Source of the DNA: Alphaproteobacteria bacterium | Lineage (GTDB): Bacteria > Pseudomonadota > Alphaproteobacteria > Caulobacterales > Caulobacteraceae | Assembly: GCA_025359785.1 (NCBI GenBank) | Contig: JANYET010000013.1 | Coordinates: forward strand, 1-64,000 | Reading direction: 5' to 3' | DNA length: 64,000 nt | Shown: piece by piece, positions 20,950 to 30,372 of the stretch | Numbering within the stretch: the stretch's first letter is position 1 | How the letters are laid out: every line of letters starts with the position of its first letter | The notes under the pieces: generated by a model | Database searches by the model: none | What the model was told of the DNA's origin: nothing | Seen by the model: only the letters and a program-made list of their open reading frames with translations | Program-made: the position numbers and the translations under genes

Positions 20950-22355
20950 GCGGCGCCTTTCGCGGCGTGTGCGAGGCGTTGCACGGCTGACCGGAAGGCC
21001 TCGCCGCGCTGTTCGAAATCGGCGTACTGGTCAAACGAGGCGCAGGCCGGCGACAGCAGGACGACAGCGTCGTGCCCGGTGGCTGCGGCGTCGGCGTAGG
21101 CCTGAGCCACGGCGGCCTCGAGCGTACCGGTTTCGACGGCCAGCGCCTTGCCGGCCAGGGTCTTGGCGAAGGCGGGCGCGGCCTCGCCGATCAGATAGGC
21201 CTTGGCGATACGGCCGAAGAGATCGGCCAGCGGCTCGATGCCGTCGCTCTTGGCCCGGCCGCCGGCGATCCAGAACGACTTGGGATAGCTGGAGAGCGCC
21301 TGGCGCGCGGCGTCGCTGTTGGTGGCCTTGCTGTCGTTGACGAACCGCACACGGCCCAGGGTCCCGACAGTCTCCATCCGGTGGGCCAACCCCGCGAAGG
21401 TCAGCAGGTGCTCGGCGGCCTCGTCGGCGGCGATCCCCAGCCCCTTGGCGGCGGCATAGGCGGCGGCCGCGTTCTGCCAGTTATGGCGGCCTGGCAGCGA
21501 GCGGGCGCGGTTGAGATCGGCGACTTCCTGGGCGCGCTCGCCGGTGGCGTCATAGAGCAGGCCGTTCAGGACATAGACGCCCCGTCCCATCGCCTTCGAG
21601 GCCGAGACCGGCACGATGGTCCGGCGGTTGGCGGCGGTGATCTCGGTGCAAATCTGCTGGCCCCAGGGATCGTCAACGCCGATCACCGCGGTGTCACCCT
21701 TGCCCTGGTTGGCCAGGATCCGGCGCTTGGCGGCGACATAGCCCTCCATCGACCCGTGGCGCTCCAGATGGTCCGGCGAGATGTTGAGGATCACCGTGAC
21801 GTCGGCGTGCAGGCTGGAGGTCAGGTCGAGCTGGTAGGAGCTCATCTCCAACACGTAGACGGCGCCCCCGTGCATGTCCTCGAGGTCGAGGACGCCAACC
21901 CCGATGTTGCCGCCGATACGCACGTCGCGCCCGGCCTCGCGGCAGACGTGGGCGATCAGCGCCGTGGTGGTCGACTTGCCGTTGGTGCCGGTGATCGCGA
22001 CGACCTTCGGTCGCTTGTGCTCGGGCGCCGCGTTCACTGTGCGGGCGAACAGCTCCATGTCGCCGAGGATCTCGACGCCGGCGGCGCGGGCCTTCTCGAC
22101 CGTCCAGTGCGGCGCGGGATGGGTCAGCGGCACGCCTGGCGACAGCATCAGGGCGGCGAACCGCGACCAGTCGGCGGTAGTCAGGTCGATGAGCGCAAGG
22201 CCCTCGGCCTCGGCGGCCGCCCGGCTCTTCGGGTTCTCGTCCCAGAGCGCCACCTGGGCGCCGCCGGCCACCAGCGCACGCGCGGCGGCCAGGCCCGTGC
22301 GGGCCAGGCCGAACACGGCGACCGTCTTTCCCTCGAAGCCGCGGACCGGGATCAT
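20946..22355 (-). CDS. murD: UDP-N-acetylmuramoylalanine--D-glutamate ligase
   Basis: MurD adds D-glutamate to UDP-MurNAc-L-Ala. The 469 residues show an N-terminal Rossmann segment (VAVFGLARTGLAAARAL), the ATP loop VAITGTNGKSTTTALI, LEMSSYQLD, NISPDHLERHG and FVNDSKATNSDAARQAL. It is 19 bases downstream of mraY and coupled to ftsW. Confidence 0.96.
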   Translation of the reverse strand: MIPVRGFEGKTVAVFGLARTGLAAARALVAGGAQVALWDENPKSRAAAEAEGLALIDLTTADWSRFAALMLSPGVPLTHPAPHWTVEKARAAGVEILGDMELFARTVNAAPEHKRPKVVAITGTNGKSTTTALIAHVCREAGRDVRIGGNIGVGVLDLEDMHGGAVYVLEMSSYQLDLTSSLHADVTVILNISPDHLERHGSMEGYVAAKRRILANQGKGDTAVIGVDDPWGQQICTEITAANRRTIVPVSASKAMGRGVYVLNGLLYDATGERAQEVADLNRARSLPGRHNWQNAAAAYAAAKGLGIAADEAAEHLLTFAGLAHRMETVGTLGRVRFVNDSKATNSDAARQALSSYPKSFWIAGGRAKSDGIEPLADLFGRIAKAYLIGEAAPAFAKTLAGKALAVETGTLEAAVAQAYADAAATGHDAVVLLSPACASFDQYADFEQRGEAFRSAVQRLAHAAKGAA

Positions 22356-22374
22356 GGCGCTCGCATGGCCTCCC

Positions 22375-23490
22375 CTACCGCAGCTTCAGGGTGGCCAGGC
22401 CCAGCAGGGCCAGCATGATCGAGACAATCCAGAAGCGGATGACGACGGTCGACTCCGACCAGCCCAGCTTCTCGAAATGGTGGTGGATAGGCGCCATCAG
22501 GAAGATGCGGCGGCCGGTCCGCTTGAACCAGGCGACCTGGATGATCACCGACAGGGCCTCGGCGACGAACAGGCCGCCGATCACCGCCAGCACGATCTCC
22601 TGGCGGGTCGCCACCGCCACGGTCCCGATCCCGCCGCCCAGCGCCAGCGCGCCGGTGTCGCCCATGAAGATCTTGGCGGGCGGGGCGTTGTACCAGAGGA
22701 AGCCCAGGCCAGCGCCGATCATCGCCCCGCAATAGATCGCCACCTCGCCGACGCCGGGCACGAAATGCAGCTGCAGATAATTGGCGAAGATGAAGTTGCC
22801 GACCAGATAGGCGATCAGGCCGTAGGCGGAGGCGGCGATCATCACCGGCACCGTGGCCAGGCCATCGAGGCCGTCGGTGAAGTTCACCGCATTGGCCGCG
22901 CCAACGATCACGAAGGCGCCGAACAGCAGGTAGAACCAGTGCAGGTTCAGCAGCGCGAACTTGAAGAGCGGGAAGCTGACCGAGGTCAGGATCTCCGGCG
23001 TCTGCGGCGGCCGCGCCCCGAACAGGATGATCAGCGTGATCGCCAGCATGGCGATGCCAGCCTCCAGCACCAGGCGCATGCGCCCGGAGATACCATCGCT
23101 CGAGTGCTTGGTGACCTTGGCGTAGTCGTCGAAAAAGCCCAGCAGGCCGTAGCCCGAGGTGACCAGCAGCAGCGCCCAGATGTAGACGTTGGTGAGGTCC
23201 GCCCACAGCAGGGTTCCGACGATCAGACCGGCCAGGATCATCACCCCGCCCATGGTCGGCGTGCCGGCCTTCTCGACGATGTGGCGCTGGATGCCCTCGG
23301 CGCGGATCGGCTGGCCCTTGCCCTGCTTGGCCTGCATCCAGCGGATGAAGCGCGAGCCCATGGCGACGACGATCACCTGGGCGGTGAAGATCGACATGGC
23401 GGTGCGGAAGGTGAGGTAGCGAAGCAGGTTGAGGATCGGCACGTGACCGTGGCCGCCCATCGAGAAATGCTCGTAGAGCCAGTAGAACAT
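22375..23490 (-). CDS. mraY: Phospho-N-acetylmuramoyl-pentapeptide transferase
   Basis: MraY transfers phospho-MurNAc-pentapeptide to undecaprenyl phosphate, giving lipid I. The 371 residues hold about ten membrane helices and the family motifs [40 protein letters not shown] and the histidine-rich PIHHHFE. The start ATG at 23490 ([10 protein letters not shown]) shares its first base with the murF stop codon; the longer frame to 23676 is inside murF and is not used. Confidence 0.97.
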   Translation of the reverse strand: MFYWLYEHFSMGGHGHVPILNLLRYLTFRTAMSIFTAQVIVVAMGSRFIRWMQAKQGKGQPIRAEGIQRHIVEKAGTPTMGGVMILAGLIVGTLLWADLTNVYIWALLLVTSGYGLLGFFDDYAKVTKHSSDGISGRMRLVLEAGIAMLAITLIILFGARPPQTPEILTSVSFPLFKFALLNLHWFYLLFGAFVIVGAANAVNFTDGLDGLATVPVMIAASAYGLIAYLVGNFIFANYLQLHFVPGVGEVAIYCGAMIGAGLGFLWYNAPPAKIFMGDTGALALGGGIGTVAVATRQEIVLAVIGGLFVAEALSVIIQVAWFKRTGRRIFLMAPIHHHFEKLGWSESTVVIRFWIVSIMLALLGLATLKLR

Positions 23491-24887
23491 CAGCCGGCCT
23501 CCCCTGGCCGGACGTCGAGCGCGCCGAGAGCCTGGGCGATCAGCCCAGCCTTCGATCCGTTCGAGCCCTTCACCATCACCACGTCGCCAGGCTCTACGGC
23601 CCGGGCGACCAGCGGCGCCAACACCGCCGCTGTCTCCGCGTAGCCGCCGCGCCGAGTCGGCGGAAGGGCGTCCCATAGGGATTTCATCAAAGGCCCGGCG
23701 CAGAAGGCCAGATCGACGCGCGCATCGGCCAGGCGCTCGGCGATGGCGGCGTGGAACCCGCGCGTCTGCGGCCCTAGCTCCAGCATGTCGGTGAGTACGA
23801 CGATCCTGCGGCCGGCCGCCGCCCGCGCGCCGAGCGTCGCGATGGCCGAGGCCATGGAGACCGGGTTGGCGTTGTAGCTCTCGTCGATCAGCGTGAAGTC
23901 GCCGTCGGCCAAGCGGATAGCCGTCTCGGCGCCGCGGCCAGCCAGCGGCTCGAACCCGCCCAGCGCGGCCAGCCCGTCGCCGAGTTGAACGCCGAGCGCC
24001 TCCAGCATCAGCAGGACCGCCATGGCATTGAGGCCCCAGTGGACGCCGGTCTGCAGGATCGGGACGTCCAGGCCCTTGCCATGGAAGCGCGCCTGGACGA
24101 CCGCGCGGCCGGTCTCGGCGTAGAAATCGATCACGCGCGCATCAGCGCCCTCGGCGCGGCCGAAGGTGCGGACCTCGGCGCCGGCTTTCTCAGCCTCGCC
24201 CTTCAGCAGATCGAACCAGCGGTCGTCGGCGTTCAGGATGGCCACGCCGCCGGGCTGCAAGCCTTCGAAAATCTCGGCCTTGGCCCTGGCGACGCCAAGC
24301 TCGCCGTCGGGGAAGTTCTCGGTGTGGACCGGGCCGACGGTGGTCACGACGGCGGCGTGCGGGCGGACCATGCGGGTGAGTGGGCGGATCTCATCGGCGT
24401 GATTCATGCCCACCTCGAACACCGCGCGCTCGGTGTCGCGGGGCATCCGGGCGAGCGTCAGGGGCACGCCGATATGGTTGTTGTAGGATTTCACCGACGA
24501 ATGGGCACGGCCTTTGAGCGTCAGGCCGGCCATGATCGCCTGGGTGACACCGGTCTTGCCGACCGAGCCGGTCACAGCGCCGCGACGGGCGCCGGTCGCG
24601 CGGTCGCGGGCGGCGACGCCAAGGCGCTCCAGCGCCTTCAAGGGGTCGTCGATCATTACCGCCGAGCCGAACACCTGGCGCGAGGCCAGGGCGCCGGCCG
24701 CACCCTTCTCCATGGCCTGCTCGACAAACTCGTGGCCGTCGCGAGCGCCGCCCAGCGCCACGAACAGGTCGCCGGGCTCAAGCGTGCGGGTGTCGATGGA
24801 AACGCCGGTGGCGGTGAAGGGCTTGCCGGACAGCTTGCCGCCGGTGGCCTGGATGATCTCATCCGAGGTCCAGAGCGGCTCAGCCAT
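23490..24887 (-). CDS. murF: UDP-MurNAc-tripeptide--D-Ala-D-Ala ligase
   Basis: MurF adds D-Ala-D-Ala to complete the UDP-MurNAc-pentapeptide. The 465 residues show ATP loop [16 protein letters not shown] (with GSVGKTG in place of the usual GSxGKT(S/T)), [11 protein letters not shown] and [13 protein letters not shown]. The ATG at 24887 ([11 protein letters not shown]) is preferred: GGAG lies 9 bases upstream and the sequence matches the family start, whereas the longer frame to 24965 would begin with Pro-Lys-Pro-Trp repeats encoded by a tandem repeat inside murE. It overlaps murE by 8 bases. Confidence 0.95.
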   Translation of the reverse strand: MAEPLWTSDEIIQATGGKLSGKPFTATGVSIDTRTLEPGDLFVALGGARDGHEFVEQAMEKGAAGALASRQVFGSAVMIDDPLKALERLGVAARDRATGARRGAVTGSVGKTGVTQAIMAGLTLKGRAHSSVKSYNNHIGVPLTLARMPRDTERAVFEVGMNHADEIRPLTRMVRPHAAVVTTVGPVHTENFPDGELGVARAKAEIFEGLQPGGVAILNADDRWFDLLKGEAEKAGAEVRTFGRAEGADARVIDFYAETGRAVVQARFHGKGLDVPILQTGVHWGLNAMAVLLMLEALGVQLGDGLAALGGFEPLAGRGAETAIRLADGDFTLIDESYNANPVSMASAIATLGARAAAGRRIVVLTDMLELGPQTRGFHAAIAERLADARVDLAFCAGPLMKSLWDALPPTRRGGYAETAAVLAPLVARAVEPGDVVMVKGSNGSKAGLIAQALGALDVRPGEAG

Positions 24888-26406
24888 CGAGCGCGACTCC
24901 ACCCAAGGCTTGGGCCAAGGCTTGGGCCAAGGCTTGGGCCAAGGCTTGGGCGGTTTCGGTGACATCGTCGAAGGGATGGACAGTGTCGCCGATCGTCTGG
25001 CCCTGCTCGTGGCCCTTGCCCGCCACCACGAGGATGTCGCCGTCGTTGAGCTCCGCCGCCGCCATGCGAATGGCCTCGCGCCTGTCGCCGACCTCCGTCA
25101 GACCCCCCGTACTCAAGGAAGAGGGCTCGCCGGCCATGATCTCGGCGCGGATGGCGGCGGGGACTTCGCCGCGCGGATTGTCGTCGGTGACGATGGCCAG
25201 GTCGGCCAGATCGGCGGCGATCCTGCCCATCAGCGGACGCTTGGTGCGGTCGCGGTCGCCACCGGCGCCGAAGACCACGATCAGCTTGCCGCGCACGTGG
25301 GGCCTGAGCGCCTTCAGCACCGTCTCCAGCCCGTCCGGGGTGTGCGCGTAGTCCACATAGGCCTCGCCCCCGCGCGGCCCGACGCCGACGCGCTGCAGAC
25401 GGCCCGGCGCGCCCTCGAGCGTCTCCAGGCCCGCGAAGGCCTGTTCCGGCGACAGGCCCGCGGCGATGCAGAGTCCCGCGGCCACCAGGGCGTTAGAGGC
25501 CTGGAAGGCGCCGGCCAGCGGCAGGCGCACCTCATACGTCCGGCCCAGGTGGGCGATCTTCAGCGCCTGGCCGTGCGGCAGCGCGGTGCGTTCCATGAGC
25601 TTCAGGCCCTGGCCGCTCTCGCCAACGCTCATCACGGTCTGGCCGGCGCTGATGGCCGTCCCGGCGAAGGCCGCATAGGCGTCGCTGTCGGCGTTCAGCA
25701 CGGCGGTCTTGCCGCGGGTCAGCAAGGTCTCGAACAGCCGCAGCTTGGCGGCCCGGTAGACGCCCATGGTGCCGTGATAGTCCAGATGATCCTGGGTCAG
25801 ATTCAGGAACCCAGCCGCGGCCAGGGTCACGCCGTCCAGGCGGCGCTGATCGATGCCGTGCGAGGAGGCCTCCAGCGCCAGGTGCGTCACGCCCGACTGG
25901 GCGACGCGGGCCATCAGTTCGGCGACGTCGGCGGCGTCGGGGGTGGTAAGGCCTGGCGGCGTCACCTGCTCGTCATCCAAGCCCCCTCTGCTCGCATTGG
26001 GCGCGCTGACGCGGACGCCAAGGGTGCCCATGCTGGCCGCCTTGAAGCCGGCCGAGGCAAACATCTGGCGGCAGAAGGCGGCGACCGAGGTCTTGCCATT
26101 GGTGCCGGTGACGGCGACGCAGGTAGCCGGCTGCGACCCCCAGAAGGCGGCGGCGGCCAGGGCATAGGCGCGGCGCGGGTCCGACGCGATCACCAGCGGC
26201 GCGGTCATGCCCTCGATTTCGCGGCCTGCGAGGACAGCGACGGCCCCCTGCGCCACCGCGCGCGGCGCGAAGCTGCGGCCATCGACCTTCGCGCCCGGCA
26301 GGGCCGCGAACAGCCAGCCGGGACGGACTTTGCGGCTGTCGGCGGTGACGCCCTGGATCATCGGGTCCGTCGAAAGGTCGCGCTTGATCAGCTCGGAGAG
26401 GCGCAT
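24880..26406 (-). CDS. murE: UDP-MurNAc-Ala-Glu--diaminopimelate ligase
   Basis: MurE adds the third residue of the stem peptide. The 508 residues show VTADSRKVRPGWLFAALPG, ATP loop VAVTGTNGKTSVAAF, HLALEASSHGIDQRRL, and YVDYAHTPDGLETVL. The segment DNPRGEVPAAI is the DNPR motif that marks meso-diaminopimelate specificity. The C-terminus carries four Ala-Gln-Ala-Leu repeats made by a 12-base tandem repeat, ending LGGVALDG. It lies 2 bases downstream of ftsI and overlaps murF by 8 bases. Confidence 0.96.
   Translation of the reverse strand: MRLSELIKRDLSTDPMIQGVTADSRKVRPGWLFAALPGAKVDGRSFAPRAVAQGAVAVLAGREIEGMTAPLVIASDPRRAYALAAAAFWGSQPATCVAVTGTNGKTSVAAFCRQMFASAGFKAASMGTLGVRVSAPNASRGGLDDEQVTPPGLTTPDAADVAELMARVAQSGVTHLALEASSHGIDQRRLDGVTLAAAGFLNLTQDHLDYHGTMGVYRAAKLRLFETLLTRGKTAVLNADSDAYAAFAGTAISAGQTVMSVGESGQGLKLMERTALPHGQALKIAHLGRTYEVRLPLAGAFQASNALVAAGLCIAAGLSPEQAFAGLETLEGAPGRLQRVGVGPRGGEAYVDYAHTPDGLETVLKALRPHVRGKLIVVFGAGGDRDRTKRPLMGRIAADLADLAIVTDDNPRGEVPAAIRAEIMAGEPSSLSTGGLTEVGDRREAIRMAAAELNDGDILVVAGKGHEQGQTIGDTVHPFDDVTETAQALAQALAQALAQALGGVALDG
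24905..24951. repeat. 12-base tandem repeat at the end of murE
   Basis: The unit AAGGCTTGGGCC is present in three exact copies plus a partial fourth. It stays in frame with murE and adds repeats of the residues A-Q-A-L. Copy-number change by slippage would alter the MurE tail in steps of four residues without a frameshift. Confidence 0.9.
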
Positions 26407-26408
26407 GC

Positions 26409-28163
26409 TCAGTGCTCCTCCGCTGCGTTGGCTGGCGCTTCGGCCGGTGCGAAGGGCGTGGTGTCGGGGCGCGGCTTGACGCCCAGGAACGGCGCGATCC
26501 GCTCGATCAGCTTGCCGACCGCCGGCGCGGCGACGATCCCGCCGGTGGGATCGGCGCCGGTCTTGTCACGTTGCGGCTCGTCCAGCAGGATCAGCACGAA
26601 ATAGCGTGGCGCGTTCAACGGTCCATCGGTCGGGAAGGCCGCGGCGAAGGACGAGACCTGCTTGGTGCTCGAATAGTGCTTGATGGCCGGATCCCACTTG
26701 TCGCCGGTGCCGGTCTTGCCGCCGATATTGAGGCCCGGGACGTTGGCCGACTTGCCCGAGCCGCACGTGCAGCTGACGTTCGACCGCATGATCTGCAGCA
26801 GCGTGAGCGCGGTCTTTTCCTGGATCATCCGCGGGCCATGGACGACGGTCCCCGGAGCCAGCTTGCGGATCGTCAGCGGCAGCAGCTCGCCACCGTTGGT
26901 CAGGCCGGAATAGGCCCGCGCGATGGCCAGCGGGCTGACGTTGATGCCGTGGCCGAAGGAGGTCGATGCGATGGCGTCCTCGTTCCAGACCCGGGGCGTC
27001 AGCGGCCGGGCGGTCTCGATCATCTCGGTCTTCGCCGCCTGGGTGAGGCCAAAGCGGTTGAAATAGTCGTGCAGCCGGTCGGGACCGATCTCCTCGCCCA
27101 GCCGCGCCGTGCCGATGTTCGAGGAATGCTGGAACACCTCCACCAGGGTCAGGACCGCGTGGGTGGCGTGATAGTCGGTGATCGTCCGGTACCCGAGCTG
27201 GAAGGGATGGGTCGCATCGAAGGTCGAGGTCGGGGTGGCCACGCCGCTGTCGAGGCCCGCGGCGACCGTAAAGCCCTTGAAGGTCGAGCCCATCTCATAG
27301 ATCGAGCCCGCGGCCCGGTTGAGGCGCGCGTTCAGGCTGGAGGCGCCCGGCTTGTTGGGGTCGAAGGTGGGGAAGTTGGCGAGGCCGAGGATTTCGCCGG
27401 TGTGCACGTTGGTGACGATGCCCACCGCGCCCTTCGGATGGAACTGGGCGACGGCCTTGTAGAGCTCGTCCTCGAGGGCGGCCTGGATGCGCAAGTCGAT
27501 GGAGAGCGACACAGAGCCGTGGCTGGCGGCCGCGGCCCGGATGTCGTCGTTCAGCGCGGCCTCGGCGCCGGCCAGGCCGTCGCCGCCGGTGTCGGCGAAC
27601 CCCACCAGATGCGCGGCGGTGTAGCCCAGCGGGTAGACCCGCTTCTGCTCCGGCTCGAAGGAAACGCCCGGTAGGCCCAGGTCGTGAATCTGGGCGCGGA
27701 CTTCCGGCGTGAGGCCGCCGGTCACGAAAGTGCGGCGCCCAGCGCGCAGCGCCTTTTCCAGCCGCTGCGCGGTCAGGTCCGGCAGGCTGGCGGTCAGCGC
27801 CTTACGGGTTTCGGCTGTGTCCCAGATCTCGCGCGGGTCGATGTAGAGGCCGTAGTGCAGCAGATCGGCGGCCAGCATCTGGCCGTTGCGGTCCACCAGG
27901 TCCGCGCGGGCCGCCCCTATCGGCGCTGTATAGGCGTCACCCTCCGCGGCGTGGGAGAACAACGCAGCCCGTGTCGCGCCGATCGCCAGCACAATGAAGC
28001 CGAGCGAGAACAGGGCCAGGACGAAGAAGATGCGGATGCGCGTGTCGTCTTCCGCCCGGCCCGAGGCGCGGGCGCGCTCGAAGGCATGCTCGAAGCGCCA
28101 CATCCAGCCGGAGAGCCGGCGCGAGATCCAGGACGGTCCAAAGGAGGGTTGGCCCAGGCTCAT
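26409..28163 (-). CDS. ftsI: Septal transpeptidase FtsI (PBP3)
   Basis: This class B penicillin-binding protein cross-links septal peptidoglycan. The 584 residues have a cytoplasmic basic N-terminus, one membrane helix (about 45-66), a pedestal domain, and a transpeptidase domain with all three motifs: S293-T-F-K296, S347-S-N349 and K483-T-G485. A Cys pair lies in SCTCGSGK (about 464-471). The gene overlaps the ftsL-like stop by ATGA and lies 2 bases before murE. Confidence 0.96.
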   Translation of the reverse strand: MSLGQPSFGPSWISRRLSGWMWRFEHAFERARASGRAEDDTRIRIFFVLALFSLGFIVLAIGATRAALFSHAAEGDAYTAPIGAARADLVDRNGQMLAADLLHYGLYIDPREIWDTAETRKALTASLPDLTAQRLEKALRAGRRTFVTGGLTPEVRAQIHDLGLPGVSFEPEQKRVYPLGYTAAHLVGFADTGGDGLAGAEAALNDDIRAAAASHGSVSLSIDLRIQAALEDELYKAVAQFHPKGAVGIVTNVHTGEILGLANFPTFDPNKPGASSLNARLNRAAGSIYEMGSTFKGFTVAAGLDSGVATPTSTFDATHPFQLGYRTITDYHATHAVLTLVEVFQHSSNIGTARLGEEIGPDRLHDYFNRFGLTQAAKTEMIETARPLTPRVWNEDAIASTSFGHGINVSPLAIARAYSGLTNGGELLPLTIRKLAPGTVVHGPRMIQEKTALTLLQIMRSNVSCTCGSGKSANVPGLNIGGKTGTGDKWDPAIKHYSSTKQVSSFAAAFPTDGPLNAPRYFVLILLDEPQRDKTGADPTGGIVAAPAVGKLIERIAPFLGVKPRPDTTPFAPAEAPANAAEEH

Positions 28164-28588
28164 CGCGCGGCCACCTGAGTGGTCGCCGCCAGCGGCGCGG
28201 CCGGCTCGGCCGGCGCCATGGCGGTGGGATCGGGCGTCGCCTCGACCGGCTTGGCCGGCAGAGCGAGCGGCTTGCGGGCCAGCTCCGGCAGGGCGTCAGG
28301 GTCAGCCTCGCGCTTGAAGGCCACCGGCGCCAGACCGAGGTAGGTCTCCGACAGGCGCGCGACGCGGGCGGGCTGTTCCAGGTGGCTGACCTCAGCCTCC
28401 AGCAGGCGGATGCGGGCGCGCTCGGCGCCGATCTGGCGTTCGACCGTGGCGATCTTGGTGCGCTCGCCGCCGGCGATGGTCTTGGCCAGGTAGACCCCCA
28501 GGATCAGCACCGTGAGGATCGACACAGCGATCAGGTCCACCAGACGGAACCCACGCACCCGGCGATTGAGCCAATTCATGCCGCCCAT
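28160..28588 (-). CDS. ftsL: FtsL-like division protein
   Basis: The position between rsmH and ftsI, size (142 residues) and architecture identify this as FtsL: a short basic cytoplasmic end, one membrane helix (about 17-38, VDLIAVSILTVLILGVYLAK), then a coiled coil (about 43-75, ATVERQIGAERARIRLLEAE) followed by the motif EQPARVARLSETYLGLAP. The proline/alanine-rich tail (about 100-142) is an extension. An alternative start is the ATG nine bases downstream (MNWLNRR). A hairpin separates it from rsmH. Confidence 0.85.
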   Translation of the reverse strand: MGGMNWLNRRVRGFRLVDLIAVSILTVLILGVYLAKTIAGGERTKIATVERQIGAERARIRLLEAEVSHLEQPARVARLSETYLGLAPVAFKREADPDALPELARKPLALPAKPVEATPDPTAMAPAEPAAPLAATTQVAAR

Positions 28589-28605
28589 CCTTGGCTTCTC
28601 ACGAA

Positions 28606-28631
28606 ACTTCGGAGGGCCAGTCCTCCGAAGT
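28606..28631 (-). terminator. Hairpin between rsmH and ftsL
   Basis: A perfect 10-base-pair stem (ACTTCGGAGG with CCTCCGAAGT) and 6-base loop lies 15 bases after the rsmH stop and is followed on the minus strand by TTCGTGAG. The tail is weak in T, so partial termination or a processing or stability role is more likely than full termination. Confidence 0.55.
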
Positions 28632-28646
28632 CTTGGCGCGGGAGGA

Positions 28647-29591
28647 TCATGCTGCAGCCCTCCAGGCGGCGGCGTCGGTGCGCACCGCGGCCCTCAGTTT
28701 CGCCGATCGAGCCCGGGGGTTCGCCGCCAGTTCCGCCGCCGACGCCCCCTGGGCGCCGTTGAACAGGAGCTGGAAGCTCGGCGCCGCGGTGGTTTCCACC
28801 GGCGGCGCATGGCGCGATCCCGCCGGAGTTCTTCCCGCCCGCACCGCGAAGAAGGTCTTCACGATTCGGTCCTCGAGCGAATGGAACGTGACGACGCAGA
28901 GGCGTCCGCCGGTCTTCAGCGCCCGCTCCGCGGCGGCGAGGCCGGCCTCCAGTTCCGCCAGCTCCTCGTTCACCGCGATGCGGATCGCCTGAAAGGAGCG
29001 GGTCGCCGGATGCACCTTGGCGCCGCGGCGCCCGCCGAGGGTCTTTTCGATGAACTCGGCCAGTTCGAGCGTGCGGGTGAAGGGCTGCTCGTCGCGGCGG
29101 CGCGCGATGGCGCGCGCGATCCGGCGGCTCTCGCGCTCCTCGCCATAGACGTAGAGGATGCGGGCGATCTCCGCCGGCTCGGCCTCGTTGACCAGGTCGG
29201 CGGCGGTCGGACCATCCGCGGCCATCCGCATGTCCAGTGGCCCGTCACGCATGAAGGAGAAGCCGCGTTCGGCCTGATCAAGCTGCATCGACGAGACGCC
29301 GATATCGAGCACGACGCCGTCGATGCAGCCCTCGCCGGTCTCCTCGTCCAGCTCGGAGAAGCGGCGCTCCACCAGGCGGAAGCGGTCGGTCGGCAGGTCC
29401 CGGGAAAACTGAGCGGCGAACTGGGCGGCGCTGGGGTCACGGTCGAAGGCGATGATGCTGGCCCCAGCGCTCAGCAGGGCGCGGGTATAGCCGCCCGCCC
29501 CGAACGTCCCGTCCACCAGGATTTTGCCGGCGCGCGGTTGCATCGCCTCTACGACCTCGTCGAGCAGGACGGGGATATGCGGCGCGCTCAT
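28647..29591 (-). CDS. rsmH: 16S rRNA (cytosine-1402 N4)-methyltransferase
   Basis: RsmH (MraW) methylates C1402 of 16S rRNA with SAM. The 314 residues show [13 protein letters not shown] at the N-terminus, the SAM motif [41 protein letters not shown], and [19 protein letters not shown]. It overlaps the mraZ stop codon by ATGA. Confidence 0.97.
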   Translation of the reverse strand: MSAPHIPVLLDEVVEAMQPRAGKILVDGTFGAGGYTRALLSAGASIIAFDRDPSAAQFAAQFSRDLPTDRFRLVERRFSELDEETGEGCIDGVVLDIGVSSMQLDQAERGFSFMRDGPLDMRMAADGPTAADLVNEAEPAEIARILYVYGEERESRRIARAIARRRDEQPFTRTLELAEFIEKTLGGRRGAKVHPATRSFQAIRIAVNEELAELEAGLAAAERALKTGGRLCVVTFHSLEDRIVKTFFAVRAGRTPAGSRHAPPVETTAAPSFQLLFNGAQGASAAELAANPRARSAKLRAAVRTDAAAWRAAA

Positions 29592-30076
29592 CCGGCAATC
29601 CCGGTCTTGGGGAATCCGGCGGCGATCTTGGCGGCGCGTTGCTGGGCACGCATCGTGGCCAGGCCGTCGCGGGCCACCTCGCGCTGCGCGGCGCGGTGCG
29701 CCTGGAAGGCGTCTCGGCTCCAGATCTGAAAGCGGTCGCCCAGCCCCACCACCACGACCCAGTCGGTCAGGCCGAACTGCTGGCAGAGGATTTCCGGCAG
29801 GGTGATGCGGCCGGCGGTGTCGTAGGAGAGCTGCGCCATGCCGCCCAGGACCGAGACCTCAAGGGCGCTGCGGATCGGGTCGCCGAACTCCAGCTCCTCG
29901 ATCACGCTCAGGTAACGGTCGAACAAGGATTTGCCGCCACCTTCGATGCAGTCGGCTTCGATGGAGGGGAAGCAGAAGACGCCGTCGAACGGTCCCGCGG
30001 TCTGAGCGCGGAAGTCCTGCGGCACCACGATGCGCCGCTTTCCATCCAGCTGTTTCTCGAAGGTCGAGAGAAACAC
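29588..30076 (-). CDS. mraZ: Transcriptional regulator MraZ
   Basis: MraZ is a double SpoVT/AbrB-fold DNA-binding protein that heads the dcw cluster and represses it in E. coli. The 162 residues contain two AbrB-like halves, the first around [17 protein letters not shown] and the second around [36 protein letters not shown]. The start codon is GTG with AGGGG upstream. TGGGN repeats in its leader are the expected binding sites. Confidence 0.95.
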   Translation of the reverse strand: MFLSTFEKQLDGKRRIVVPQDFRAQTAGPFDGVFCFPSIEADCIEGGGKSLFDRYLSVIEELEFGDPIRSALEVSVLGGMAQLSYDTAGRITLPEILCQQFGLTDWVVVVGLGDRFQIWSRDAFQAHRAAQREVARDGLATMRAQQRAAKIAAGFPKTGIAG

Positions 30077-30172
30077 CGCAAAGCCCCTGAACTGAGCCGC
30101 CCCACCAGCGGCTCTCGTCTTCGCTCCCAGGCCCGTCGCCCCAACGCCATGGCTTGGTTAGCAAAGTACGAA

Positions 30173-30197
30173 TGGGGTAACATGGGACGAAATGGGA
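30173..30197. promoter_or_regulatory. Three phased TGGGN repeats, probable MraZ operator
   Basis: TGGGG, TGGGA and TGGGA occur at 30173, 30183 and 30193, each separated by exactly 5 bases, about 100-120 bases upstream of mraZ. E. coli MraZ binds TGGGN repeats with 5-base spacers upstream of its own gene. A GANTC site (GACTC, 30204-30208) directly follows. Confidence 0.75.
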
Positions 30198-30278
30198 GTA
30201 AATGACTCCAGTTGACCTTTTGTTAGAGAAACCAATGCATCGCGGTTAAGTATGGTTAATCGAATATGTTCATCCACA

Positions 30279-30293
30279 GAACATACAGCGAAC
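30279..30293. promoter_or_regulatory. LexA-type (SOS) box upstream of the dcw cluster
   Basis: On the minus strand the sequence GTTCGCTGTATGTTC fits the alphaproteobacterial LexA consensus GTTC-N7-GTTC exactly. It lies 203 bases upstream of mraZ and 80 bases beyond the 3' end of the RNase P RNA, so mraZ is the only plausible downstream gene. Confidence 0.6.
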
Positions 30294-30372
30294 TTTTGCC
30301 ACACCTGTTAACAACCTCGACCGCTTTGACGCTCCAGGTGTCATTCCGTCCCAATCGGCGACGCAGGAAGAT

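Noticed and set aside
22352..23206. A 284-codon frame within mraY
   Set aside because: It is the +1 shadow of mraY, which has all family motifs in the other frame.
30244..30259. TTAAGTATGGTTAA as a CtrA box before mraZ
   Set aside because: The spacer is 6 bases, not 7, so it does not fit the CtrA rule.
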